Assembly: GCA_965207045.1 (NCBI GenBank)
Contig: OZ242261.1
Coordinates: 558,001 to 622,000, forward strand
DNA: 64,000 nucleotides
Origin: G965207045 sp965207045
GTDB taxonomy: Bacteria; Pseudomonadota; Alphaproteobacteria; Rickettsiales; Anaplasmataceae
Reading direction: 5' to 3'
Below, piece after piece: positions 7,659 through 16,773 of the stretch; position 1 is the stretch's first letter; each line of letters begins with the position of its first letter. Made by a program: the position numbers and the translations under genes. The notes beneath the pieces are model-generated. The model searched no databases. It was given only the letters and a program-made list of their open reading frames with translations, and was not told where the DNA came from.

Positions 7659-7684
7659 AAAAAGCCCGCAAATGCTGGGCTTTT
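7659..7684 (-). terminator. Terminator downstream of tRNA-Ser
   Basis: AAAAAGCCC (7659-7667) and GGGCTTTT (7677-7684) form a stem with a 9-base loop. Read on the minus strand it ends in a T run 45 bases after the tRNA-Ser 3' end, so it probably ends the tRNA transcript; it could work in both directions. Confidence 0.65.
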
Positions 7685-7728
7685 GAGGCTATGCCATCTC
7701 GGGCATATGAAAGTTCGTTTTAGGTTAA

Positions 7729-7822
7729 TGGCGGAGGGAGAGGGATTCGAACCCTCGATACGACTTATCAATCGTATAACGGTTTAGCAAACCGTCGCCT
7801 TCAGCCACTCGGCCATCCCTCC
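7729..7822 (-). tRNA. tRNA-Ser (anticodon GCU), CCA encoded
   Basis: On the minus strand the acceptor arm GGAGGGA (7816-7822) pairs with TCCCTCC (7733-7739), followed by G and an encoded CCA (7729-7731). The anticodon arm CGGTTTGCTAAACCG gives GCT, reading serine AGC/AGU codons. A long variable arm (TACGATTGATAAGTCGTA, self-pairing) is typical of tRNA-Ser, and GGTTCGAATCC is the T arm. It is the first host-type gene next to the GC-rich element and a possible landmark for its integration. Confidence 0.95.
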
Positions 7823-7896
7823 ATGTTTTATCACCAAATAGCCAGCTTATTTTAACCGCTGATTGTAATACTCGCAAATTTTTTGAAATCAACTTG

Positions 7897-9810
7897 TTAG
7901 TTATTATATAAGAAATTCTCTTCTGCATTTCTAGTTGCAGCTAATCGAGCAATAATACAATTGTACAATAACCCTGGAATTGGAACGCTTTTCAAACTAT
8001 ATTCAAACTCCTCAACTCTTTTTTGCTGATATTTTTTCACTTCTTGATCAGTAGCAAAACGCAAATGCTCGATCTTATTATCATAAATAATAATATTCCA
8101 CTTACCGTTTTCAGCTAAAAATATCTTGTTTTCGCCTCTCTCCAATTCTTTTTCTGTCTGATAATAATTTCCAATAATATCTCGTAAATCTTCCTGTTCT
8201 TCTGTTAAGAATTTTTTGCAAAATTCCTCACCAACTTCAAAATAACTACCATCTCCTTTACAATATTTATAACTAAAAACTTCACTCATAACCTGCACAA
8301 AGTACTCATTTTCTATAGATTCTTTTCTAAGTACACATAATAGTAACACAAATATATCCCAATACTCACGGGATGCAACATAACCACATAATTTCTCCTT
8401 TACATAATCTTCACTAAGCCCATCATACAGCATCTTTACGATTCTAAAGGCATCATTGTTATTATAATCTTTCCCCTTCATACCAACAATCGCAGCTATA
8501 CAACAAAAATCCGCAACATTTCCTTTGATCCTCACATTAGCCCTAATCCTTATCTCCTCAATCTCTTCTGCTTTATGATAAGCAGATGCAGAAATCAATT
8601 TGTGAACATACATCATTTGCACATTTTGACAGATTATTGTATCTACTCTAAACGGATCAAAAGCTGCAATTGTAGTACAAATCTCTGAAGGAGTTAGTGC
8701 TGGCTCTTGTTCTTTTAAAGAACATTCTAGCTCTCGAATACAGATTGATACTCTCTCTTCCTCAGAAAGATTAAGTTTTGGTGCCTCATATAATCCTAAC
8801 TCCTGAGCAGTTTTGCAGCTTTTTCTTTTTGCATAAGGTAACTCCCCAATTATATAAAAAATTTTACTAACTATTTCTGATACCTTTTCACTATTCTTAC
8901 TATCCTTTAACCAGGCTAAAAACTCACCTTTCCATTCTTGCTTCTTATCTTCAGGATTATAACCATACTCCAAAAATCCTTTAAATCCCTGTACATCGTA
9001 AATCTTTTTCAGACATAAAAGATATAACAAAGATTCCCAGCATTTTTTATGCTTCATAAGCCTCAGAAAAGGTTTTTTATCTGGATCATTACAAGAACCT
9101 ATACATACATCAGGAATACCTATACAATAGTGTCCATTGCGTATGAAAAAATCAAATAACTCCAGCAATGTACTGGTGTTTTTATTACCCTCTAACTTTA
9201 ACATCCGATAAGCACCTAATAAAGGATGACAAAATTCACTACCTTTATCTACTACGATTCGAGCTCCCATATTCACAAGAAGCTCAATACATGAAAGATT
9301 CCTCTTACCAACTGCAAGGTATAAAGGAGTGCAACAATCTTGTCCTTTTCTCTTACCTACTACTAGATATCTACCAACTACATTCACATCTGCACTATTT
9401 TTTAATAAAAACTTAATAGCATTTTCATTACAGTAATAAGCTGCAATATGTAATAAAGAACCACAAATACCATTATCAAATTTATAAGAGGATACGTTAA
9501 TAAAATTTTTATCCTTTTCTTGTTCTAATTCTATCTTATGAAAGATATCTTCCTCTTCAATTTCTTCTTCTCCTTTTAAGTACAATTCAAATTCTTTATA
9601 AAGCGGAATTTCATCAAAATTTTTGCTTTCTAATTCTTCTACAATTGCAGCATTACCTACACTTGCATTTGACACGCTTTCCTCTGAAACATTATTCTCA
9701 CTCTGACATCCATAATTATCTATTTGTTGCTGTGTCTGCCCTTTACCTAATAAAGGATCAGTCTCTCCACTTGATTTACTTCTTCTAATTAACCTTTTAA
9801 GCGTCTGCAT
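7897..9810 (-). CDS. Ankyrin-repeat protein, 637 residues
   Basis: The N-terminal 70 residues are polar and low in complexity. At least two ankyrin units can be read: GSLLHIAAYYCNENAIKFLL with NSADVNVV (about 117-145) and CTPLYLAVGKRNLSCIELLV with MGARIVVD (about 160-188). The remaining 440 residues are helical, Cys- and Glu-rich and match nothing I know. There is no signal peptide or membrane segment. In Rickettsiales such proteins are often secreted effectors that bind host proteins, but no secretion signal can be confirmed here. It is a single gene between the tRNA and cckA, with the AT-rich composition of the host chromosome. Confidence 0.8.
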   Translation of the reverse strand: MQTLKRLIRRSKSSGETDPLLGKGQTQQQIDNYGCQSENNVSEESVSNASVGNAAIVEELESKNFDEIPLYKEFELYLKGEEEIEEEDIFHKIELEQEKDKNFINVSSYKFDNGICGSLLHIAAYYCNENAIKFLLKNSADVNVVGRYLVVGKRKGQDCCTPLYLAVGKRNLSCIELLVNMGARIVVDKGSEFCHPLLGAYRMLKLEGNKNTSTLLELFDFFIRNGHYCIGIPDVCIGSCNDPDKKPFLRLMKHKKCWESLLYLLCLKKIYDVQGFKGFLEYGYNPEDKKQEWKGEFLAWLKDSKNSEKVSEIVSKIFYIIGELPYAKRKSCKTAQELGLYEAPKLNLSEEERVSICIRELECSLKEQEPALTPSEICTTIAAFDPFRVDTIICQNVQMMYVHKLISASAYHKAEEIEEIRIRANVRIKGNVADFCCIAAIVGMKGKDYNNNDAFRIVKMLYDGLSEDYVKEKLCGYVASREYWDIFVLLLCVLRKESIENEYFVQVMSEVFSYKYCKGDGSYFEVGEEFCKKFLTEEQEDLRDIIGNYYQTEKELERGENKIFLAENGKWNIIIYDNKIEHLRFATDQEVKKYQQKRVEEFEYSLKSVPIPGLLYNCIIARLAATRNAEENFLYNN

Positions 9811-9866
9811 AGATAAACACCTACCTTTATATATAGCTCTAATATTATATATTTGAGATTTATTAT

Positions 9867-12140
9867 TTACAATTCATTTCCATTATTAATCTTAGATACT
9901 AAGCGCTTTAATGAAAACGGTTTTTGCAAAAAGCTATACTTATAGCCAATACTTTCTAACTTTTTTTCAGAATAGCCAGAAATAAAAATTATTCTAACTT
10001 CAGAATTTATTGATCTTACTTGTTGCACAAATTCAACTCCACTCATCTCTGGCATAATTACATCACTTATCACCACATCAAATTCAATCTTGCTAAAACT
10101 ATCAATTGCTTCCACAGGTGATGAAAAATCATATACTATATGCCCTTCTCTCTCCAAAGCCCTCTTAACATAAGAACGTACTATATCCTCATCTTCAACT
10201 AATAAGATATCTTTAGGTAAACTTTGAACAGCATTAATATCTTCTAAAATTCTCTTTTCTTTCCTAATGTTCTCATAAGTTTTTGGTAAGTATATATTAA
10301 TAGTAGTACCTTCACCAACAATACTCTTAATATATATATATCCGCTAAATTGTTTTATAATACCATAAATAATTGAAAGACCTAAACCAGTACCTTCTCT
10401 TTCTTTTTTTGTAGAAAAAAATGGATCAAAAACTTTAGTAATAATATCCGCTGAAATACCACAACCATTATCAATAAATTGCATAAGAATATATTCACCA
10501 GGCGTAATAATATCTTCATCATCTACTGACATCATAAAATCAATATTGCAATCAACAACCTCTTCACTAATTCTAATAATAAAATCACCTGTGCTTTTCA
10601 TAGCATCACGGGCATTAATCGCCAAATTCATGATAACTTGCTCCATCTGCCATTTATCAACCTTAACTCTGCCAATATTAGGCATATAATCAACTTGCAA
10701 TATTATATTTTCCCCAACCAAACGGCGAATGAGTGGTATCACTTCTCTAAATATTTCCGCCATATCCAATACTTCTAACTGAAGAGTTTGTTGTCGTGAA
10801 AAAGCCAGCAATTTACTCACAATACTTGTTGCCCGCTCTGAATTCTTCTTAATCTCCACTATATCAGCAAAATTTGCATCATGATGATCACAACGTAGTA
10901 GAACTAAATCACATAAACCAAGTATAGCAGTCAAAATATTGTTAAAATCATGTGCTATACCACCAGCCAATTCTCCTATTGATTGTATCTTTTGTGAATG
11001 TAATAACTGCTCCTCAATTTTTTTATATTGTGTAATATCAAAAAAGAAAACAGTTACAAAATTAGAAACATTCCTTGAAAAAATCATATTGACTATTTTG
11101 CCATTCTTTAAACTTAAACATGACGAAAAATGACCTTGCTGCGCTTTTGAAAAAAATAATTTAAAATCAATATCGTTCTTGGTTATATTAGAAATCAAAT
11201 CAGCATTAAAGCCTATTAAATTAACAAAAGAATTATTGCATTTCAATATCTTACCAGCAGCATCGCATTGTGCTATAGCAACTGCCGCATCCATGAACTC
11301 AGAAATTGCAAAATTTTTTTGAGTAACTAAACCATAAGTATATTTCCTTCCGGAAAGATCATACACTGATTCAGCACTTACATACGCATGTACTTTATTT
11401 TGCAAACATGTATTCAAAACTACTTCATTTTCAGGATTAATTAATTCAGGCAAGCATATAGAATATTTATCTTCAACATAATAACCTTCAATTAGCTGTA
11501 AAAAACTTTTGTTACATGACAACAACTTACCATAACTATTTACAGTATAACTACCAACAGCATGTTTACCCATTATGCCGGCATATATAGCTTCTTTGCT
11601 CCTTTCTAATCCTTTAAGGAGAAAATATCCATCCGGTCTACTCAATGGTAAGAGCTTTAATTGCAAAACAGGAACAAGAAAATCTGTCATTTCAATAATC
11701 GTACTGAAATAGGACTTACTCTTTACAGCATTCGATAATTCACTTTTTTTATTTTCGCTAATTTTAATTTTGGCAAAAAAATCTCCAAGATCACTAAGAT
11801 CTCCTTTAATTCTTTCATCTTTATATATAATTTCCCCATTGTTTCCTATTATAAAAAAAAATTTTGTTTCTTTTTTTATAGCATTGGAAAATAGTGCATT
11901 CTGAAATTCAGCTTTATTAATTATATCAGCACTTTTTCTGATTTTTGATATAGAATAATATAAATAGAAACATGTAACGAATACAGAAAACAACAAGCCA
12001 AAAAAATGAAACTGTGTAAGACAAACTAACCCTATAACAAACGCAATTGTAACAACAATGAATTGCAATACCTTATCATGCGGCCTAATGACAAAGTCTA
12101 TCTTATTTTTCTTTATGTTATCAGCATATCTTTGTTTCAT
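9867..12140 (-). CDS. cckA: Hybrid sensor histidine kinase CckA
   Basis: The product has 757 residues. Two membrane helices (about 25-62) are followed by PAS-like sensory regions (about 90-370), a HisKA domain with His397 in GGIAHDFNNILTAI, a HATPase domain with NLAINARDAM, DNGCGI and GTGLGLSI, and a C-terminal receiver with VEDED, Asp693 in SDVIMPEMSG and Lys740 in LQKPF. This is the CckA architecture; CckA passes phosphate through ChpT to CtrA and controls the alphaproteobacterial cell and developmental cycle. The start ATG overlaps the stop of pgk as ATGA, so it is cotranscribed with gap and pgk, an unusual partnership. No truncation is seen. Confidence 0.92.
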   Translation of the reverse strand: MKQRYADNIKKNKIDFVIRPHDKVLQFIVVTIAFVIGLVCLTQFHFFGLLFSVFVTCFYLYYSISKIRKSADIINKAEFQNALFSNAIKKETKFFFIIGNNGEIIYKDERIKGDLSDLGDFFAKIKISENKKSELSNAVKSKSYFSTIIEMTDFLVPVLQLKLLPLSRPDGYFLLKGLERSKEAIYAGIMGKHAVGSYTVNSYGKLLSCNKSFLQLIEGYYVEDKYSICLPELINPENEVVLNTCLQNKVHAYVSAESVYDLSGRKYTYGLVTQKNFAISEFMDAAVAIAQCDAAGKILKCNNSFVNLIGFNADLISNITKNDIDFKLFFSKAQQGHFSSCLSLKNGKIVNMIFSRNVSNFVTVFFFDITQYKKIEEQLLHSQKIQSIGELAGGIAHDFNNILTAILGLCDLVLLRCDHHDANFADIVEIKKNSERATSIVSKLLAFSRQQTLQLEVLDMAEIFREVIPLIRRLVGENIILQVDYMPNIGRVKVDKWQMEQVIMNLAINARDAMKSTGDFIIRISEEVVDCNIDFMMSVDDEDIITPGEYILMQFIDNGCGISADIITKVFDPFFSTKKEREGTGLGLSIIYGIIKQFSGYIYIKSIVGEGTTINIYLPKTYENIRKEKRILEDINAVQSLPKDILLVEDEDIVRSYVKRALEREGHIVYDFSSPVEAIDSFSKIEFDVVISDVIMPEMSGVEFVQQVRSINSEVRIIFISGYSEKKLESIGYKYSFLQKPFSLKRLVSKINNGNEL

Positions 12141-13294
12141 AACTTCAAAGCATCTATACCTGGCAACTTTCTATCTACAATCCACTCTAAAAATGCTCCT
12201 CCGGCCATAGATATATGAGTAAAGTCTTTCTTTTCTATTTTTAGCTTATTGATTGCAAATACACTATCACCACCCCCAACAATACTCCTAATTTTTCCTT
12301 GCCTACTTAAGTAAGCAATTTCTTTTACTACTTCACTAGTTCCTCTAGAAAAATTTTTCTCTTCAAAAAGCCCACAAGGTCCATTCCAAAAAACCGTCTT
12401 GCATTGATTAAGTATTTTTTTTATTTTGATTACAGTTGCAGGACCAATATCAAATATTGCCTCTTTTTCAGGAATAAAACGTACATCACACACATGATAT
12501 ACATCACTCTCTCGACTAACAGCAGTCACTACGTCCTGAGGTAAGAAAATATTTTTATAGTGAGGCAAATCTTCTATCATTCCCTCTTCAAACAAAGAAT
12601 TACCAATTTCAATACCGTTAGCATACAACAAATTATTTGACAATGCTCCTACTACAATTAAATAATCAGCAATATTAGCTATAGAATCCATCAATTTTAA
12701 CTTAGTTGAAATCTTTGCTCCACCAATTATTGCAGCCATAGGTCTTTTTGCTTGATCAAATATTGAATTCAGCATCTCAACTTCATACGCAAAATTTATT
12801 CCCACAAATGATGGCAAAAGCTGTGGCAATGCAAAAATTGATGCATGTTTTCTATGAGAGCAAGAAAATGCTTCGTTAACGTACACATCAGCTAAAGAAG
12901 CAATCCTCTGTGCAAAAAAAATATCATTTTCTCCCTCTTCCTTATAAAATCGTAAATTCTCCATCAAGAGAATTTCACCATGTTGTATACTATGCAAAAA
13001 CTTTTCTAAATCGTCTATACTGTGAGCAAACGTAACTCTAGTTTTTGTTAAACTGAACAATCTTTCTTCTATTATTTTCAATGACAAATTAAAATCGAAG
13101 CCATCAGGCCTACCTAAATGTGACAGTATTAGAATTTTGCATTTTTTTTTAAGCAAATACTGTAATGTTGGTAAAGCAGCAACTACACGACTATAATCAT
13201 TAATTTTCCCATTAACAATTGAAATGTTGAAATCCGTTCTTACTAAGACAGTCTTCTTCTCTAAGCTTTCACACTCTGTTATTTTTTTTATCAT
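12137..13294 (-). CDS. pgk: Phosphoglycerate kinase
   Basis: The product has 385 residues, normal for PGK (about 390-400). Family signatures are VLVRTDFNISI (substrate-binding start), LSHLGRPDG, ENLRFYKEE, VNEAFSCSHRKHAS, GGAKISTKL and, near the C-terminus, SIVGGGDSVFAI and ISMAGGAFLEW. It transfers phosphate between 1,3-bisphosphoglycerate and ADP. It overlaps gap by 26 bases upstream and cckA by 4 bases downstream, forming a gap-pgk-cckA operon. In intracellular Rickettsiales that do not use glucose, gap/pgk usually act in triose-phosphate interconversion for lipid and cofactor precursors; that part is inference. Confidence 0.96.
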   Translation of the reverse strand: MIKKITECESLEKKTVLVRTDFNISIVNGKINDYSRVVAALPTLQYLLKKKCKILILSHLGRPDGFDFNLSLKIIEERLFSLTKTRVTFAHSIDDLEKFLHSIQHGEILLMENLRFYKEEGENDIFFAQRIASLADVYVNEAFSCSHRKHASIFALPQLLPSFVGINFAYEVEMLNSIFDQAKRPMAAIIGGAKISTKLKLMDSIANIADYLIVVGALSNNLLYANGIEIGNSLFEEGMIEDLPHYKNIFLPQDVVTAVSRESDVYHVCDVRFIPEKEAIFDIGPATVIKIKKILNQCKTVFWNGPCGLFEEKNFSRGTSEVVKEIAYLSRQGKIRSIVGGGDSVFAINKLKIEKKDFTHISMAGGAFLEWIVDRKLPGIDALKL

Positions 13295-14279
13295 TCAATA
13301 CACGTGCAATATCCAGCATTCTATTGGCAAAGCCCCATTCATTATCGTACCAAGCAAGCACTCTGACACAATTATTATCTACAACCCTAGTTTCAACGCA
13401 ATCAAAAACAGCACTGTGTGCATTATGTAGAAAATCAACTGATACTAAATACTCTGCAGATACATCAATAATACCACGTAAACTATTTTGAGACTCATAC
13501 TGCATAAATTCATTAATCTCATCCACAGTAACACTTTTATTCGTAGTAAATTTAAAATCTACCATAGAAACATTTGGCACTGGAACTCTCACTGCTGCTC
13601 CATCTATTTTACCAGATAATTCTGGTATAATCTTACCTATAGATTTCGCAGCACCAGTAGAAGTTGGTATCATAGAGAGAGCACACGCTCTTGCTCTACG
13701 CAAATCTTTATGGCTATTATCCATGATATTTTGATCATTAGTATACGAATGAACTGTAGTCATGAAACCATGCTTAATGCCATACTTCTTATGTAGAAGA
13801 TATACTACAGGCACTGCACAGTTAGTTGTACACGATCCACATGAAATAACTTTGTCACTAATTTTGATAGATCCATGGTTGACGCCATATATTACAGTCC
13901 GATCTGCATCTGCAACTGGAGCAGATACTATCACATTAAGAACAGAGTGCTCTATAGCACTTTTCTTACTTTTAAAATAGCCAGAGCATTCAAAAACAAG
14001 GTCAACCCCATAAGATAACCAATCAATATCTTCTGGATTGTTCTTACTCGTAACTTGAATAACATCATCATTAACAAGCATTAAACCGTTATTTACAGAA
14101 ACATTACAAGCAAATTTCCCATGTACAGAATCATACTGCAAAAGATGAGCACAACTTCTTGCGTCCGAGCGGCTATTTATCGCTACAATCTGTAGATCAT
14201 TAGCACAGTAGCGCCCCTCATAAAAAGCACGTAAAACACAACGTCCTATCCGACCAAAACCATTTATCCCTATTCTCAT
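13269..14279 (-). CDS. gap: Glyceraldehyde-3-phosphate dehydrogenase
   Basis: The product has 336 residues, full family length. The Rossmann start is MRIGINGFGRIGR, the catalytic Cys150 lies in SCGSCTTNC, and HDLRRARACALSMIPTSTGAA and WYDNEWGFANRM are typical blocks. It oxidises glyceraldehyde 3-phosphate with NAD(P). It is the first gene of the overlapping gap-pgk-cckA operon. Upstream there is only a 50-base gap before a degenerate tail region, so the operon promoter probably lies within 14280-14330. No defect is visible. Confidence 0.96.
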   Translation of the reverse strand: MRIGINGFGRIGRCVLRAFYEGRYCANDLQIVAINSRSDARSCAHLLQYDSVHGKFACNVSVNNGLMLVNDDVIQVTSKNNPEDIDWLSYGVDLVFECSGYFKSKKSAIEHSVLNVIVSAPVADADRTVIYGVNHGSIKISDKVISCGSCTTNCAVPVVYLLHKKYGIKHGFMTTVHSYTNDQNIMDNSHKDLRRARACALSMIPTSTGAAKSIGKIIPELSGKIDGAAVRVPVPNVSMVDFKFTTNKSVTVDEINEFMQYESQNSLRGIIDVSAEYLVSVDFLHNAHSAVFDCVETRVVDNNCVRVLAWYDNEWGFANRMLDIARVLNDKKNNRV

Positions 14280-14330
14280 GGAAAGAAGTATAAACCTTTT
14301 TTATTGATATGTGAAGTTCTAAGAAATATT

Positions 14331-14582
14331 TCACTCAAAAGACAAATCTTGAACACCACCACTCACATCATATGAGATATAACAATCATCAACACTATAA
14401 CTCACTGATTCATCAAAAATCCCCATATTATTTACTAATTCCTCCTTCTCATTGTTACCAGTACCAATCTTTCCGAAAAAAGACCTTTTATATCTGAAAA
14501 ACCACACAAGCCCAATAAATAAAACTAGTTAACTCACAAACCAACTTGCAGTATATTGATAGTTAAAAAAAGCAATTTTAAG
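14331..14582 (-). pseudogene. In-frame continuation of the 14583-14948 gene, with a membrane segment
   Basis: After the TAG at 14583-14585 the same frame stays coding-like down to a TGA at 14331-14333, broken only by one more TAA. The conceptual tail contains a hydrophobic stretch (LVLFIGLVWFF) followed by RYKRSFFGK and an acidic, Ser/Tyr-rich end. This looks like the former C-terminus of the neighbouring gene, lost by stop mutations, or a separate remnant with no usable start codon. It accounts for the otherwise empty space between gap and 14583. Confidence 0.45.
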
Positions 14583-14948
14583 CTACAAAACATATGAAGG
14601 ATTAATTAAAGAACAAGCCAGCTCATAAGAACCATCATTAACACATCCCACACCATGAAGCGACATTTGATAACCTTCTTCGATATCTTCTAACTTGTCA
14701 ATACATTTATCTATCTGTTGAATCATTTCCTCATTCTCCGCAAGACTCATAGAAGAGAATTTATGACCTCCAATCTCAAAATCAAATGTTAATTCTACAT
14801 CAGAATTATTTTGCAAAAAATCATAAAAATAATCTACTTTAGACCTGAATTCATTGACATCCTCAACAAACACCTCAGATACAACTCCATCACTACTACA
14901 AGAGTACACATCACCATACTTCTTAATAATAACATCACGTATATCCAT
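14583..14948 (-). CDS. Unknown small acidic protein, possibly truncated
   Basis: The product has 121 residues, acidic and soluble, with no known motif. Its C-terminal half (NEEMIQQIDKCIDKLEDIEEG ending SLINPSYVL) shows a loose resemblance to the end of the next gene upstream (15160-15723: FNEFIHQMTEYINEEKELGG ending SMICDSSYSLVV). The two may therefore be diverged paralogues. The same frame continues past the stop into a membrane-like tail (14331-14582), so this may be the remains of a longer protein. Function is unknown. Confidence 0.5.
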   Translation of the reverse strand: MDIRDVIIKKYGDVYSCSSDGVVSEVFVEDVNEFRSKVDYFYDFLQNNSDVELTFDFEIGGHKFSSMSLAENEEMIQQIDKCIDKLEDIEEGYQMSLHGVGCVNDGSYELACSLINPSYVL

Positions 14949-15159
14949 AAATATGCCCCATAAATAATTATTGCTATATAATATCTCAATTTTATAACTG
15001 AATCAATATAAAAAAATTGAAAATTAAATATAACTATCCAATCTTTCCAGCCACCAAAAATTTATCAAAAAAAGACTAAAAGTCAGCCCCTTTCTAAATA
15101 TAGCAACTAAGCTTTCAAGGCCATACCAAAGTAATTAAATTCATCTTATTTTTTTGATT

Positions 15160-15723
15160 TTATACCACAAGACTATACGATGAATCACAGATCATAGATA
15201 ACTTCATCTCAACAGAGTTATCACCAATATAAACCTTAAAAGAATTCACCAAATAACATTCACCACCTAACTCTTTTTCCTCATTGATATACTCAGTCAT
15301 CTGATGAATAAATTCATTAAAGGTTTCCCTTTCCACCGACCAAACATAATCACAAATATAACTAGTACACACATTGCCGTGACATTCATAATCAGATACA
15401 CAGGTATCGTCACCCTCTATTCTCAACACAAACTTACTGGTATCAATGAGAGAGCCATCTTGATAGCCATGATAATCAGGAGATTCAAGCATCTTGCTAA
15501 GACGATCAAACTGGCTGATAGATATAAACTCTAACTCTTCTCGCACAACTTTACCATAAGGTTCACTGAAATCACCATGTTTCAAAGTAATACTTTTAGA
15601 AACATAGAAATCTCTACTAGATGAAATCACATCACTTCTGTCATCATCTATGTATACAACATCATAAAAAGTACTCATATTACTCTTAAAATTCAAAAAG
15701 CATAGCTCGTATCTAAACTTCAT
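15160..15723 (-). CDS. Unknown 187-residue protein
   Basis: The product is rich in Asp, Ser and Tyr, with several cysteines (DTCVSDYECHGNVCTSYICDY), no signal peptide and no membrane helix. The first 15 residues may be untranslated if the start is the internal Met of MSTFYDVV (residue 16). A weak C-terminal resemblance to the 14583-14948 product suggests a small lineage-specific family. It lies between the ruvAB operon and the unknown genes, all on the minus strand. I do not recognise it. Confidence 0.6.
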   Translation of the reverse strand: MKFRYELCFLNFKSNMSTFYDVVYIDDDRSDVISSSRDFYVSKSITLKHGDFSEPYGKVVREELEFISISQFDRLSKMLESPDYHGYQDGSLIDTSKFVLRIEGDDTCVSDYECHGNVCTSYICDYVWSVERETFNEFIHQMTEYINEEKELGGECYLVNSFKVYIGDNSVEMKLSMICDSSYSLVV

Positions 15724-15768
15724 TATCCCTTATGTCAACATCAATATTTACAATCATAAAAAGATAAT

Positions 15769-16773
15769 CTATTGCTCTTTCTTAAAAGAAATCAACTTTA
15801 CATACTCAATCGCTTTTGTTGTTAAAACTCTACCTCTCGCTGTTTTTTGTACAAAACCTATCTGAATTAAATAAGGTTCTATAGTCTCCTCAATATTCCC
15901 TTTATTGTCAGAAAGAGCAGAAGCTATAGTCTCTATCCCCACAGGTTTTTCATAATAGTTATCAAATATGAACCTAATATAACAATAATCAGACATATCT
16001 AATCCAACTTTATCAATTTCTAACCTATCTAAAGCATTATCAACAAAATCTTTATACACAAAAGCAAGATCTTCTATCTCAGCAAAATCACGAATCCTTC
16101 TTAATAATCTCAATGCAATTCTTGGTGTTCCGCGTGACCTATATGCAATCTCAGCAACACCTTCACTACTGATATTAAAACCAATAATAACTGCTGCTTT
16201 CTGCATAAGTAACATCAATTCTTCGGGCTTATAAAATTTCAATCTTACAGGTATACCAAACCTATCTCTTAGTGGATTAGAAATTAACCCTAATCTGGTT
16301 GTTGCTCCAATCAGAGTAAATTGTGGTAAATCAATCCTAACCATCCTAGCAGATGGCCCTTCTCCTATTATCAAATCCAAATAATAATCTTCCATTGCTG
16401 GATATAAAATTTCTTCAATGCGACTATTCAAACGATGTATTTCATCAATGAACAACACATCCTTTTTCTCCAAGCTTGTCAATATAGCAGCCAAATCCCC
16501 AGGCTTTTTCAATAAAGGTCCAGCTGTTGCTTTAAACTTTACATCCAACTCCTGAGAAATAATATTAGCTAATGTAGTTTTGCCAAGACCTGGAGGACCA
16601 TGTAATAAAATATGCTCTAATGATTCACCACGTTTTACTGAAGCATCAATAAAAACTTTGAGATTACTTTTTATCTCTTCCTGACCAACAAAGTCTTGTA
16701 GCCTTGTTGGACGTACAGAAATCTTTTTATCTTCTTCAAATTTATTCGGTGACAGTAAGCTGTTTTTATTCAT
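15769..16773 (-). CDS. ruvB: Holliday junction branch-migration ATPase RuvB
   Basis: The product has 334 residues, normal for RuvB. Signatures are RPTRLQDFVGQ near the N-terminus, Walker A GPPGLGKT (59-66), Walker B FIDEIHRL, sensor 1 GATTRLGLI, the GIPVRLKFY block and a C-terminal winged helix with ETIEPYLIQIGFVQKTARGR. RuvB hexamers pump DNA through junctions held by RuvA. The start overlaps the ruvA stop as ATGA, giving a ruvA-ruvB operon. No ruvC is present in the window. Confidence 0.97.
   Translation of the reverse strand: MNKNSLLSPNKFEEDKKISVRPTRLQDFVGQEEIKSNLKVFIDASVKRGESLEHILLHGPPGLGKTTLANIISQELDVKFKATAGPLLKKPGDLAAILTSLEKKDVLFIDEIHRLNSRIEEILYPAMEDYYLDLIIGEGPSARMVRIDLPQFTLIGATTRLGLISNPLRDRFGIPVRLKFYKPEELMLLMQKAAVIIGFNISSEGVAEIAYRSRGTPRIALRLLRRIRDFAEIEDLAFVYKDFVDNALDRLEIDKVGLDMSDYCYIRFIFDNYYEKPVGIETIASALSDNKGNIEETIEPYLIQIGFVQKTARGRVLTTKAIEYVKLISFKKEQ

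Noticed and set aside
7535..7723. 62-codon plus-strand frame between the lexA-like operon and tRNA-Ser
   Set aside because: It runs straight through three terminator hairpins, has no ribosome-binding site and a composition unlike a protein gene.
7729..7822. tRNA-Ser as the proven attachment site of the element
   Set aside because: Large serine recombinases do not usually use tRNA genes, and no second copy of the tRNA 3' end is seen in the window; the junction remains unplaced.
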